From: Clusia tigrina
Taxonomy: Eukaryota > Arthropoda > Insecta > Diptera > Clusiidae
Assembly: GCA_920105625.2 (NCBI GenBank)
Contig: OV050032.1
Location: forward strand, 196,369,291-196,433,290
Reading direction: 5' to 3'
DNA length: 64,000 bases
Position numbers and translations under genes: made by a program. The notes beneath the pieces are model-generated. The model did no database searches and was not told the DNA's origin. It saw nothing but the letters and a program-made list of their open reading frames with translations. This document shows positions 12,601-25,947 of the stretch, in pieces (the first letter of the stretch is position 1; each line of letters starts with the position of its first letter).

Positions 12601-13907
12601 AGTATTTTATAGGCTAATTATCCTAACAATATGTTACACTAAACTGAAAAATGTGAATATCATAAAAGGAAACCTGGCGGCAATCAGAATTACTTCCACA
12701 AATTTTGTATAAAAACACAAAATACGAGTAATAAAAACTTAATGCAAACAACATCAGCGCATGTATGTTAATTTCTGTGCCGCCCCCTTACACACGCCAC
12801 TAAAAATGCTTAAACTGTAATGCTACGATGCCAATTAAAAAACAAATTTACTGCTTTTTACTGCATGAATGCATTTTGAACGTAGTAAATTAAACTAAAC
12901 AAACAGCGGAAAAATCCTAAAACAAGAGCAAAAACATGGCCAACAGAAATTTGTGTTAACAAATGTAGCAAATTATAACAACAACAACAATCACAGCAAT
13001 AACTGTTAATACAACTGGCTTCAATTTGAATGCAGTCGTGGAAACACACGCACCACTGGCGCATGCGGTGCACTGGCGCAAGAAATGTTGCCTCCTACCT
13101 GTTCCAGCATGATTGTGGAGTGTCGGATGGGAAGGGAGAGAGAGTGGTGGCCTCCTATGGAGGCGTCGGAATTAAATTAGATTTTGTGGAAATTTAGTTG
13201 TGCTTTGAAAAAACAAAAATGCTAAAAACAGTGATCCTTGACGATAGTAATCAGGTGCGTGGTGGGGACGACGCCGCAGTTGCTAAAAACAGAAAATGAA
13301 ACCTTTCCTTTTTCCCCCCCATGAACGCTGTGCTGTGGAAACAGCTCCAGCAATAGAAAACTATATCAGCTTTTTCCAACAAAATCATATGTGCGGAATA
13401 GTGTTACGGCAACTGAGGATCCTCCTTACTCTGCTGGAGTAATGAAGAAATTGCTACAATTTTCATACAACGTGCTACATTTATCTAATTAAAATTTTAT
13501 CCTATAAATAGTAATGAAGAGCATGCGAATTTGAGGGTTTAAGTGAAATACAATATTTGGAAATACACACACACACACACACACAACTGCATTTATATTC
13601 GTGCATATACCCACCCACATACAACCAAGGCAGGCAACAGGAGAATGAAGATACAACCCAGTCGGAACAAAATAATTTCAATTAGGGGAATTTCTATTTC
13701 CCAGTCAGGATTTATTTCAAGTTGGTATTTATAGGAATATGCTTTTAATGCTAATTTTCTAATGGCTACTAAAACAGAAGAGAGTTCTCGAAGGTCCGTG
13801 TCATTTTGAACGAACATGAATAAACGTTGTAAATCATTGTCAATGTTTATTGAGAGTCATCATAGAAATTATTAGTGAGAGGTCATCTTCAACCAGTCGT
13901 AAGCGAC
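9691..13907. other. Unassigned intergenic sequence
   Basis: It contains homopolymers (C run at about 10,239, A run at about 10,260, C run near 11,505), a CA run at 13,565-13,584 and a CAA stretch near 12,980. The frame at 10,114-10,677 (187 codons) crosses the C and A homopolymers and shows no domain, so I do not call it a gene. Nothing else is recognised. Confidence 0.35.
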
Positions 13908-16900
13908 GAATAACCTATAGAATAACCTATAGAATAACCTATAGAACAACCGATAGAATAACCTATATAATAACCTATAAAATAACCTAGAGAATAATCA
14001 GAGAATAACCTATATAATAAGCTATAGAATAAGCTACAGAATAAGCTATAGAACAACCTACAGATTAACCTATAGAATAACCCATAGAATAACCTACAGA
14101 ATAACCTATAGAATAACCTATAGAATAACCTACATAATAACCTATAGAATAACCTATAGAATGACCTATAGAATAACCTATAGAATAACCTATATAATAA
14201 CCTATAGAATAGCCTATCGAATAACCTATCGAATAACCTATCGAATAACCTATAGAATAACCAAAGAATAATCTACAGAATAACCTATAGAACAACCTAT
14301 AGAACAACCTATAGAACAACCTATAGAACAACCGATAGAATAACCTATATAATAACCTATAAAATAACCTATAGAAGAATCAGAGAATAACCTATATAAT
14401 AAGCTATAGAATAAGCTATAGAATAAGCTATAGAATAACCTACAGATTAACCTATAGAACAACCTATAGAATAACCTATAAAACAACCTATAGAAAAACC
14501 TATAGAATCTAGCCTATCGAATCACCTCTCGAATTACCTATCGAATAACCTATCGAATAACCTAGAGAATAACCTATCGAATAACCTAGAGAATAACCTA
14601 TCGAATAACCTATACAATAACCAAAGAATAACCTACAGAATAACCAACAGAATAATCTACAGAATAGCGTATAGAATAACCTATAGAATAACCTATAGAA
14701 CAACCTATAGAAAAACCTATAGAACAACCTATAGAACAACCGATAGAATAACCTATATAATAACCTATAAAATAACCTATAGAAGAATCAGAGAATAACC
14801 TATATAATAAGCTATAGAATAAGCTATAGAATAAGCTATAGAATAAGCTATAGAATAACCTACAGATTAACCTATATAATAACCTATAGAATAACCTACA
14901 TACTAACCTATAGAATAACCTATAGAATAACCTACATACTAACCTATAGAATAACCTATAGAATAACCTATAGAATAACCTATAGAATAGCCTATCGAAT
15001 AACCTATTGAATAACCTATCGAATAACCTACATAATAACCTATAGAATAACCTATATAATAACCTATAGAATAGCCTATCGCATAACCTATCGAATAACC
15101 TATCGAATAACCTATAGAATAACCAAAGAATAATCTACAGAATAGCGTATAGAATAACCTATAGAATAACCTATAGAACAACCTATAGAATAACCTATAG
15201 AACAACCGATAGAATAACCTATATAATAACCTATAAAATAACCTATAGAAGAATCAGAGAATAACCTATATAATAAGCTATAGAATAAGCTATAGAATAA
15301 GCTATAGAATAAGCTATAGAATAACCTACAGATTAACCGATAGAATAACCTATAGAATAACCTACATACTAACCTATAGAATAACCTATAGAATAACCTA
15401 CATACTAACCTATAGAAAAACCTATAGAATAACCTATAGAATAGCCTATCGAATAACCTATTGAATAACCTATCGAATAACCTATAGAATAACCAAAGAA
15501 TAACCTACAGAATAATCTACAGAATAATGTATAGAATAACCTATAGAATAACCTATAGAACAACCTATAGAACAACCTATAGAACAACCGATAGAATAAC
15601 CTATAAAATAACCTATAGAAGAATCAGAGAATAACCTATATAATAAGCTATAGAATAAGCTATAGAATAAGCTATAGAATAACCTACAGATTAACCTATA
15701 GAACAACCTATAAAATAACCTATAAAACAACCTATAGAAAAACCTATAGAATAGCCTATCGAATCACCTCTCGAATTACCTATCGAATAACCTATCGAAT
15801 AACCTATCGAATAACCTATCGAATAACCTAGAGAATAACCTATCGAATAACCTATCGAATAACCTATAGGACAACCTATAGGACAGCCTATAGAACAACC
15901 TATAGAACAACCGATAGAATAACCTATATAATAACCTATAAAATAACCTATAGAAGAATCAGAGAATAACCTATATAATAAGCTATAGAATAAGCTATAG
16001 AATAACCTACAGATTAACCTATAGAACAACCTATAGAAAAACCTATAGAATAGCCTATCGAATCACCTATCGAATTACCTATCGAATAACCTATAGAATA
16101 ACCAAAGAATAACCTACAGAATAACCTACAGAATAATCTACAGAATAATGTATAGAATAACCTATAGAATAACCTATAGAACAACCTATAGAACAACCTA
16201 TAGAACAACCTATAGAACAACCGATAGAATAACCTATTTAATAACCTATAAAATAACCTATAGAAGAATCAGAGAATAACCTATATAATAAGCTATAAAA
16301 TAAGCTATAGAATAAGCTATAGAATAACCTACAGATTAACCTATAGAACAACCTATAGAATAACCTATAAAACAACCTATAGAAAAACCTATAGAATAGC
16401 CTATCGAATCACCTCTCGAATTACCTATCGAATAACCTATCGAATAACCTAGAGAATAACCTATCGAATAACCTATAGAATAACCAAAGAATAACCAAAG
16501 AATAACCTACATAATAACCTACAGAATAATCTACAGAATAATGTATAGAATAACCTATAGAATAACCTATAGAACAACCTATAGAACAACCTATAGAACA
16601 ACCTATAGAACAACCGATAGAATAACCTATATAATAACCTATATAATAACCTATAAAATAACCTATAGAAGAATCAGAGAATAACCTATATAATAAGCTA
16701 TAGAATAAGCTATAGAATAAGCTATAGAATAACCTACAGATTAACCTATCGAACAACCTATAGAATAACCTATAAAACAACCTATAGAAAAACCTATAGA
16801 ATAGCCTATCGAATCACCTCTCGAATTACCTATCGAATAACCTATCGAATAACCTATAGAATAACCAAAGAATAACCTACAGAATAACCTACAGAATAAT

Positions 16901-18235
16901 CTACAGAATAATGTATAGAATAACCTATAGAATAACCTATAGAACAACCTATAGAACAACCTATAGAACAACCTATAGAACAACCAATAGAACAACCGAT
17001 AGAATAACCTATATAATAACCTATAAAATAACCTATAGAAGAATCAGAGAATAACCTATATAATAAGCTATAGAATAAGCTATAGAATAAGCTATATAAT
17101 AACCTACAGATTAACCTATAGAACAACATATAGAATAACCTATAAAACAACCTATAGAAAAACCTATAGAATAGCCTATCGAATTACCTCTCGAATTACC
17201 TATCGAATAACCTATCGAATAACCTAGAGAATAACCTATCGAATAACCTATCGAATAACCTATAGGACAACCTATAGGACAGCCTATAGAACAACCTATA
17301 GAACAACCTATAGAATAACCTATAGAATAACCTATAGAACAACCTATAGGACAACCTATAGAATAACTTATAGAATAACCTATAGAATAACCCAAATAAT
17401 AACCTATAGAATAACCTATAGAACAACCTATAAGACAACCTATAGAATAACCTATAGAATATCCTACAGAATAACGTACAGAATAACCTATAGAATAGCC
17501 TATCGAATAACCTATCGAATAACCTATAGAATAACCTATAGAATAACCTATAGAACAACCTATAGAACAACCTATAGAATAACCTATAGAATAACCTATA
17601 GAATAACCTATATAATAACCTATAGAATAGCCTATCGAATAACCTATCGAATAACCTATCGAATAACCTATTGAATAACCTATCGAATAACCAAAGAATA
17701 ACCTACAGAATAATCTACAGAATAACGTATAGAATAACCTACATAATAACCTATAGAATAACCTATAGAATAACCTATAGAATAACCTATAGAATAACCT
17801 ATAGAATAGCCTATCGAATAACCTACCGAATAACCTATCGAATAACCTATCGAATAACCTATAGAATAACCAAAGAATAACCTACAGAATAATCTACAGA
17901 ATAACGTATAGAATAACCTACATAATAACCTATAGAATAGCCTATAGAATAACCTATAGAATAACCTATAGAATAACCTATATAATAACATATAGAATAG
18001 CCTATCGAATAACCTATCGAATAACCTATCGAATAACCTATATAATAACCTATAGAATAATCAGAGAATAACCTATATAATAAGCTATAGAATAAGCTAT
18101 AGAATAAGCCATAGAATAAGCTATAGAATAACCTACAGATTAACCTATAGAATAACCCATAGAATAACCTATAGAATAGCCTATAGAATAACCTATAGAA
18201 CAACCTACAGAGTAACCTATAGAGTAAACTATAGA
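13908..18235. repeat. 12-bp satellite array (GAATAACCTATA)n with higher-order structure
   Basis: About 4.3 kb of nearly uninterrupted 12-mers of consensus GAATAACCTATA, with variants such as GAACAACCTATA, GAATAGCCTATC, GAATAAGCTATA and GAATAACCTACA. A marker segment (GAATCAGAGAATAACC followed by a run of AAGCTATA units) recurs at about 13,998, 14,378, 14,786, 15,252, 15,622, 15,957, 16,267, 16,672, 17,042 and 18,059. This gives higher-order repeats of mostly 310-470 bp. Because 12 is a multiple of three, long minus-strand frames (FYRL and YSIG repeats) stay open; these are not genes. Confidence 0.96.
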
Positions 18236-18512
18236 GAATCAGCTACAGAATCAGCTACAGAATCAGCTACCGAATCAGCTACAGAATCAGCCACAGAATC
18301 AGCTACAGAATCAGCCACAGAATCATCCACAGAATCAGCTACAGAATCAGCTACAGAATCAGCTACAGAATCAGCTACAGAATCAGCCACAGGATCAGCT
18401 ACAGAATCAACTACAGAATCAGCTACAGAATCAGCTACAGAATCAGCTACAGAATCAGCTACAGAATCAGCTACAGAATCAGCCCCAAAATCAGCTACAG
18501 AATAATCTACAG
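18236..18512. repeat. 12-bp satellite array (GAATCAGCTACA)n
   Basis: About 23 units of GAATCAGCTACA, with GCCACA, TCCACA and CAACTACA variants, directly abutting and in phase with the preceding 12-bp array. Both consensuses fit GAATMASCTAYA, which suggests common descent. The last units revert towards AATAATCTACAG. The plus strand would read Glu-Ser-Ala-Thr repeats, but there is no start codon or gene context. Confidence 0.95.
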
Positions 18513-19970
18513 TAATGCTAAGGAAAAAGGAAATACCTCCGTTGGTTGCATTAGGTAGAAAAATATCAATCCCAGTACGCAGACCGGTCTAACTCTGAAG
18601 GACATGCTCTCTCATACATTTCCGATTGGGAAAGCATACCCTACATATACATATTCAGCAGATGTTGGGGAATTCCCAAGCTAAGCAGGGAACGAACTTA
18701 ATTAGCTCGAGCGAAGGGAGCATGTTTTGCTAGCCAGGAAAAAAAAATAAAGGAGAGAAATAGATGCAAGATAATGTTTAGCACGACTAGTGATGGAAAA
18801 AGACAACAGTTATGAACATCACTACGTGCAATGTAATAGAAACTTGTGGACGCATTGGCGCACAGGAGACGAGCGCACATAGCGCTGTAATAATAGTTGA
18901 AAGCAGCAGTCGTGTTCATTTGTAATGAGCAATGTTGTTCTTATGTTGTAATAAAAAAATAAGGCAAAAAATAAAACGAAAAATAAAAAAGGAAATTTGT
19001 AACGAGCACATCCTTTGCTGCCGGGATAATACTGCAATAATAACAAAATGATGTGTTTTACTACCACTGGAGTTTCCTTTTTTTTTTTACATTCGCTCAT
19101 TCGCCAAAAATAACAAACAAGAACTCGCGCGGGAATTGGCGATAAGGGTATTTAAAAATGTACTCTACACAAATGAGAATCCTTACAGGAATACATATTG
19201 CAGCATATTGTGTTGCTTTAGTATGGGAGTGGACCAAATCACTGAATTGATCAAATTGAAACAGATATCGGAAGAATATAAGCAGCTTCAGACATTTCAT
19301 ATGATGCTTTAAATGAATAATATAACGATATTAATTACTGGTTGTGTGAGAACCCAGCCAAATCCTTTACTAGAGGACAGGCAACTGTTCGGAACATAGA
19401 ATACCTGCTGCGCTACACCATTGTGTCTTAAATAAGTTCGTCTTTTTATAGGAGTGCAATGAGCAATTAGAGCTGTCTTCTCATTATCTTTCTTACTAAT
19501 GATGTAGTATGAAATGTAAGTGTTGTATTTTGATGGCAAGTGTTGCAGCTTCTCTATTTTTCAGTGTAAGTAGAGACTGAAGAGGATTGTGCTGCTGTTC
19601 TGATGCCAGTATATGTTGGGAGAGGGAATAATTACCCCGTAATTGTTAATTAAATAATAGAAGAATGTTGCACAAAAGTACTCGTAATCAAGCATAGGAA
19701 TCTTCCAACAGCAGCACGCAACTTTGCTTCCAATTCTGCTAGGTTTCAAGTCAAATAGAACAAGAAAGTATTGTTTGTATTTAATGCCTGTGGCAGCAAT
19801 ATGAATGTTTTTTTATACTGGGTGGAAACTGTTTCGTTAAATCTAATAATATAGCAGCATATTAGGTAACATAAGAGGCAGATCTTTTCAAATCCGAAGA
19901 ACATTATAGAGTTCAAATATTTCTTAAGAATCATGGAAGAGTTCATGAGGATGGTATTCGCTGAATTACT
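18513..19970. other. Unassigned intergenic sequence
   Basis: AT-rich sequence with A/T homopolymers. The overlapping short frames in several phases carry no motifs. Nothing recognised. Confidence 0.35.
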
Positions 19971-20340
19971 GACAGATTCGGGGAACATAAATCGTTACAT
20001 GATGCAACATCAACACGTCGGAGGAATGTAAACTGTACTGAGATCCAAGTCCAAATTCGCAGGAATTGTGGGCAATTTTGCTTAAGATCTTTGGATGCAT
20101 ATCTATCAGCTGGTGCGGGAATTAAAGCTATCGTCGAGGAAGCTCTGGAGCAAGTCAGCTCTAGAGGAACTGGACCAGTTATTTTATCGCAAAATTGTGT
20201 TCAGCGATGAGGCGCAATTCATATATGAAGAGAGACTAATCCAGAAGCAATTCTTTCCACTAGAAGCACAAAAAATCACCGCTGGTGGCATTCACAAGCT
20301 TAACCAGACCATAGATATGGAGGGGCCTATGGGATGAAGT
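19971..20340 (+). pseudogene. Tc1/mariner-superfamily transposase relic (N-terminal half)
   Basis: One frame reads DRFGEHKSLHDATSTRRRNV, resembling the RFG...RRRN linker of DDE transposases. After a frame change, another reads LEELDQLFYRKIVFSDEAQF, matching the block FYRKI.FSDEAHF that holds the first catalytic aspartate. The later catalytic region has dissolved into stops after about 20,337, and two similar ATGGAGGGG...TGAAGTCACAT phrases at 20,318 and 20,389 suggest a small duplication. It is a dead copy of a mariner-like element, distinct from those at 1.7 and 38.7 kb. Confidence 0.55.
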
Positions 20341-21000
20341 CACATCACCTGACCATGATCAACGCATATTTGTTTTAAAGTATAGATATGGAGGGGTCAA
20401 TACGATGAAGTCACATGGATATATTCAAGTAAAGATTGGCGACAAAACGGATCTATCGATCATGCAATCTGCGGCGACGTGCTGATGCCAACGATACTCG
20501 AAAAATAAGACCTCAAAATTTTATTTCTTCGGAATAGCCTTGATAGTCACCATCAATCTTTAATATCGAATGAAACAGGACTTGTGAAAATTGCATTTGT
20601 GGAGTAATCACGCTTATATAAACACCAGTTTAATTTTTGAATCTGTTCGCAGAGATTTGTTTTTGTATCGACAGGCACGAAGCAAATACTGAGTATAATA
20701 TAACTACTTACATCATCAGTTGGTGGCAGATGCTTTTGCTTGATTGTTGTTGAGGCAATTGGTGAAAATTCCAAAGACATGCCTTACGAAGCTGCACAGT
20801 CAGGTCGTAATAAACTTGATCGACTGTGTGAATCAAACCCGTCAACGCTGCTAATGCTGTTCAATTTAAGTGCACCCTCAGAGTTTGCTGGCAAGCGTGT
20901 ACGCCGTACGAGATTATAACCGAATGAGTGCGCTGCACTTTATTAGCCTCGTTATCTTTGTTTAAATACGATCGCTCACTTTGGCTTGCTATGATGACGC

Positions 21001-21034
<34 letters not shown>

Positions 21035-23572
21035 ACGGGACACATCATTTCCCAATGCCCCCAGTTGTGAAATAAACGAAAGAAAATTGAACTCATGTCC
21101 AGTTAAGCGTTCAATAGATCCGGAAATTAAATGCCACTTGGGATAAGGGCACATTGCAGTGGGAATAAGTGTCGCTGGTGTGAGTGGGAATTGTCAATTG
21201 CACGCTCAAACAAAAAAGAATGCATGAGAGCAATGAACGTGATGGAATATTTGCCACGCACAATTCAAAAGAGCCTAGTTTAGCATTATCTTTTGAAGCA
21301 TACCATTGGAGACGCAAAAATCAGACAGTCAAGACGTTGATTCATTTCTGGCAAAAAGAAAGTTGCCCGATCCAAAAAGAACCCCCCATTAGCCAACTCC
21401 AGATAGGAAATATTGAAATTTTTAAATAAAATTGTTTTGATCGTCAACATAGGCGGCCGCTATCACTGGGCATATACACTAAACCATTAAGCATACCATA
21501 GTTATAGAGGTGATAACAGCCATAAAATGGAACAGAGCCACAACAAAAGCAAGAACATTGAATACAAATAAAAATCACCAACCCAAAGTGATAGAATAGA
21601 AAAAAAAAAAAAAACACACACACAAGAAAAATAAACAGTAACCGAAATCAAACTCAAAACCAAAACCAAATCGACCGAGGCCGAGCTAAGCTGAGCTGCC
21701 AGAGCTCAATTCCAGGTTTCCTACCCTAAACGCTAGAGCAGCGATACGATGTGCCAAACCCGCCAACAAGCGAGCAGAGCAGGCAGAGCGATTGAGTGAT
21801 CCACCCATACACACACAGATGGTAAACACACGAAGACACCACGGCAGTGGTAGTAACCACAACTACAAAGATCCGCACATGTGTCCATGTCCACATTATG
21901 ACGTCGTGGTCGACTCTGATAATTTTATCTGTGCACGAGTACGCGGCGTACTCGAGTTCAGGCGCGTACTTGCATGCTTTTTTAGCCTGCCTTGGCTTGG
22001 TTTGGCTGACTTGGCTTGGCTTGGCTTGGATTGGATTCGTTTCCCTGTCTATTTCTGGTTGCCGGCGGTGGTGGCTTGTCTCGCCTCTGACCGGTCCGCT
22101 CTGGCTGGCTGCGAATTGAGGCTTTGTGTGTTTAGTGATGCGAGCGGTGAACTGCGAGCAGGGAACAGATACAGGCAAGCATACAGCAATCGGGTCACAC
22201 CATACGCACACTCCTTCATACATGCATTTATACCTCTCCACATCCACGCACTTTTTTTTATTTGTGGCACTGCTGCAAGACCGAATTTTAAAGGCTGATT
22301 ACGTTGTGGTTTTTTTTTTTATTCCAAAATAATCAACTAACACCCAAAAAATAAACAAATACAACACAAATAAATAAATAAATAAATACTTAAATAAAAA
22401 AAATTAAGAAAAATATGTACATATGTACTACGAAAACTGATATGAGAGAATCGCTTAAAACGAAACCCCGAATTAATGTGAGAGACTTCTTGCCACATTT
22501 GAGTATACTTGTTCGCTGCCTGTGTTATTGTTACAATTGTTGCTGTTGACAAGCAGTTGCAGTATGCCAAACCAGCATAAAAACGCGTACAATGTGACCG
22601 GGGCGACCAGCAGCAGCAGCAGCCAGCGCTCACATTCAAAGTGCATTCAGTTTTCGCCACCGTCACAGCAACAGACTGACAGGGCTGCACCATATGCAAC
22701 AATGGTGGCATTAACGCATGCAGCACTTCAATTGATGATGTACAACACATTCACATACGTCCGTTGCTTGACGACCGATCGACCTTTTGTCATTCCCCCC
22801 GCCAAGCACCCCCAGAATTTTGATTTGTCAACACACACTACCAAATCAAAATATAAAACTGTACCGCATTTATGTATAGGGATGTATATACTCGTACACA
22901 TACATATGTACATATATATTTTATATATAAATTGTGCACATATTGGCGACGCAATAACAAACAACAAAAAAATTATACGACGAGTATTTTTGCACGTCTC
23001 TCACAACATTCGACCATAAGTTGTTTTATTACGCTTTCTTTAGAATTCCAATTTCAGTTTATAAAAGCCCCCAACAACCAACCCCAACCGCTGCCGGAGT
23101 GCTCAGCTGAGCCAGCAAACCACCAACCAAGCAGCCAGCCAGCCGGCCAGCCCAGCCCAGTCCGGCCACTCTGAGGCACTCTTAAGTATTTCATTTGTGT
23201 GTGTATTATCAGCTTTCATAAAGTTCGTCTTAATTGAATTCAAACTTTGTGTGCTTCTGTTGGCGGACATAGCAGCGCAGTCGCGGCCGAGCGGCGGCGG
23301 TTCGGGCAAACGAACGGGGCTCTACACATCACAGCACATCATATAAGCCACTTGAGTAGTAAACAGTCGGCACAGAGATCGTCACTGCGCACAACACCAT
23401 ATAAATACAGGCAGTAGACACATTTTTTTGAAGGGAGACCCTTTTCTAGCCTATTCAGAATTCCGAGTTAGCCCTGGGTCGGCATTAAATGCCTGCACCA
23501 GTCACTCAAACGCTTGAATTCTAATAAACTCAATAATAAAAAACTAGAAAAGGCGATTGGGAGATATAAAGA
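20341..23572. other. Non-coding sequence rich in short repeats, possible regulatory or UTR region
   Basis: It includes a CAA array at 21,001-21,034, a polyA/CA stretch near 21,600, a GGCTTGGCTTGG stretch near 22,000, CAGCAGCAG near 22,605 and a C-rich stretch near 23,075-23,170. Overlapping frames of 140-170 codons occur on both strands around 21,730-22,300 without domains. The raised GC content and CAA/CAG triplets resemble promoter-proximal or 5' UTR DNA of fly developmental genes, but I can point to no exon. Confidence 0.3.
21001..21034. repeat. CAA microsatellite
   Basis: About 11 uninterrupted CAA/ACA triplets, reading as polyasparagine or polyglutamine in short frames that are not supported as genes. 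Confidence 0.95.
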
Positions 23573-25947
23573 GAAGAGTAGTCATAGAAAGAGTAGTGAT
23601 TGAGTAGTGGTATAGAAAGAGTAGTGATGGAAAGTGTAGTGATAGAAAGTGTAGTGATAGAAAGTGTAGTGATAGAAAGTGTAGTGATAGAAAGTGTGGT
23701 GATGGAAAGAGTAGTGATGGAAAGTGTAGTGATAGAAAGAGTAATGATAGAAAGAGTAGTGATAGAAAGCGTATTGATAGAAAGAGTAGTGAAGGAAAGA
23801 GTAGTGATGGAAAGAGTAGTGATGGAAAGAGTAGTGATATAGAAAGAGTAGTAATATAGAAAGAGTACTGATATAGAAAGAGTAGTGATAAGAAGTGTAG
23901 TGATAGAAAGTGTAGAGATAGAAAGTGTAGTGATAGAAAGTGTAGTGATAGAAAGTGTAGTGATAGAAAGAGTAATGATAGAAAGAGTAGTGATAGAAAG
24001 AGTAGTGATAAAAAGTGTAGTGATAGAAAGTGTAGCGATAGAAACTGTAGCGATAGAAAGTGTAGTGATAGAAATAGTAATAATGGAAAGAGTAGTGATG
24101 GAAAGAGTAGTGATAAAAAGTGTAGTGATAGAAAGTGTAGTGATAGAAAGTGTGGTGCTGGAAAGAGTAGTGATGGAAAGTGTAGTGATAGAAAGAGTAA
24201 TGATAGAAAGAGTAGTGATAGAAAGCGTATTGATAGAAAGAGTATTGAAGGAAAGAGTAGTGATGGAAAGAGTAGCGATGGAAAGAGTAGTGATATAGAA
24301 AGAGTAGTAATATAGAAAGAGTACTGATATAGAAAGAGTAGTGATAAGAAGTGTAGTGATAGAAAGTGTAGTGATAGAAAGTGTAGTGATAGAAAGTGTA
24401 GTGATAGAAAGTGTAGTGATAGAAAGAGTAATGATAGAAAGAGTAGTGATAGAAATAGTAGTGATAAAAAGTGTAGTGATAGAAAGTGCAGTGATAGAAA
24501 GTGTAGTGATAGAAAGTGTAGTGATAGAAATAGTAATAATGGAAAGAGTAGTGATGGAAAGTGTAGTGATAGAAAGTGTAGTGATAGAAAGTGTAGTGAT
24601 AGAAAGTGTGGTGCTGGAAAGAGTAGTGATGGAAAGTGTAGTGATAGAAAGACTATCATTACTCTTTCTATCACTACACTTTCCATCACTACTCTTTCCA
24701 GCACCACACTTTCTATCACTACACTTTCTATCACTACACTTTCTATCACTACACTTTCCATCACTACTCTTTCCATTATTACTATTTCTATCACTACACT
24801 TTCTATCACTACACTTTCTATCACTGCACTTTCTATCACTACACTTTTTATCACTACTATTTCTATCACTACTCTTTCTATCATTACTCTAAGAGTACTG
24901 ATAGAAAGCGTATTGATAGAAAGAGTAGTGAAGGAAAGAGTAGTGATGGAAAGAGTAGTGATGGAAAGAGTAGTGATATAGAAAGAGTAGTAATATAGAA
25001 AGAGTACTGATATAGAAAGAGTAGTGATAAGAAATGTAGTGATAGAAAGTGTAGTGATAGAAAGTGTAGTGATAGAAAGTGTAGTGATAGAAAGTGTAGT
25101 GATAGAAAGAGTAATGATAGAAAGAGTAGTGATAGAAAGAGTAGTGATAAAAAGTGTAGTGATAGAAAGTGTAGCGATAGAAACTGTAGCGATAGAAAGT
25201 GTAGTGATAGAAATAGTAATAATGGAAAGAGTAGTGACGGAAAGACTAGTGATATAGAAAGAGTAGTGATAGAAAGAATAATGATAGAAAGTGTAGTGAT
25301 AGAAAGTGTAGTGATAGAAAGTGTAGTGATAGAAAGTGTAGTGATAGAAAGTGTAGTGATAGAAAGTGTAGTGATAGAAAGTGTAGTGATAGAAAGTGTA
25401 GTGATAGAAAGTGTAGTGATAGAAAGAGTAATGATAGAAAGAGTAATGATAGAAAGAGTAGTGATAGAAAGCGTATTGATAGAAAGAATAGTGATGGAAA
25501 GAGTAGTGATGGAAAGAGTAGTGATATAGAAAGAGTAGTAATATAGTAAGAGTACTGATATAGAAAGAGTAGTGATAAGGAGTGTAGTGATAGAAAGTGT
25601 AGTGATAGAAAGTGTAGTGATAGAAATAGTAATAATGGAAAGAGTAATGATAGAAAGAGTAATGATAGAAAGAGTAGTGATAGAAAGAGTAGTGATAGAA
25701 AGAGTAGTGATAAAAAGTGTAGTGATAAAAAGTGTAGTGATAAAAAGTGTAGCGATAGAAAGTGTAGTGATAGAAAGTGTAGTGATAGAAAGACTGGTGA
25801 TAGAAAGTGTAGTGATAGAAAGTGTAGTGATAGAAAGTGTAGTGATAGAAAGAGTAATGATAGAAAGAGTAGTGATAGAAAGAGTAGTGATAAAAAGTGT
25901 AGTGATAGAAAGTGTAGTGATGGAAAGAGTGGTGATAGAAAGAGTAC
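23573..25947. repeat. 15-bp satellite array (AGTGATAGAAAGTGT)n
   Basis: About 2.4 kb of 15-mers with AAAGAGT, AAAGTGT, GGAAAGAGT and ATATAGAAAG variants. A longer block (GAAAGCGTATTGATAGAAAG, then GGAAAGAGTAGTGATGG units, then three ATATAG units) recurs at about 23,767, 24,227, 24,907 and 25,467, which gives higher-order repeats near 460-680 bp. The 15-bp period (five codons) leaves long frames open on both strands, such as VVIES repeats or an 801-codon His/Tyr/Phe/Ser frame. These are shadows. Confidence 0.96.
24425..24890. repeat. Perfect inverted repeat, 227-bp arms, 12-nt spacer
   Basis: Arm 24,425-24,651 and arm 24,664-24,890 are reverse complements at all 227 positions by my reading, including rare unit variants such as GTGCAGTGATAG, GTGGTGCTGG and AATAATGG. 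The spacer is 24,652-24,663. Strand polarity flips only inside this segment; the flanking satellite is in plus polarity on both sides. Confidence 0.94.

Noticed and set aside
14065..18203. Many minus-strand frames of FYRL and YSIG repeats
   Set aside because: They follow from the 12-bp satellite period, and no start context, introns or non-repeat sequence supports a gene.
13908..18512. CRISPR-like repeated array
   Set aside because: No unique spacers, unit far too short and a eukaryotic context: it is a satellite.
21726..22298. Overlapping frames of 173 and 168 codons on opposite strands
   Set aside because: Both cover the same GC-richer, repetitive stretch, with no motifs on either strand and no way to prefer one.
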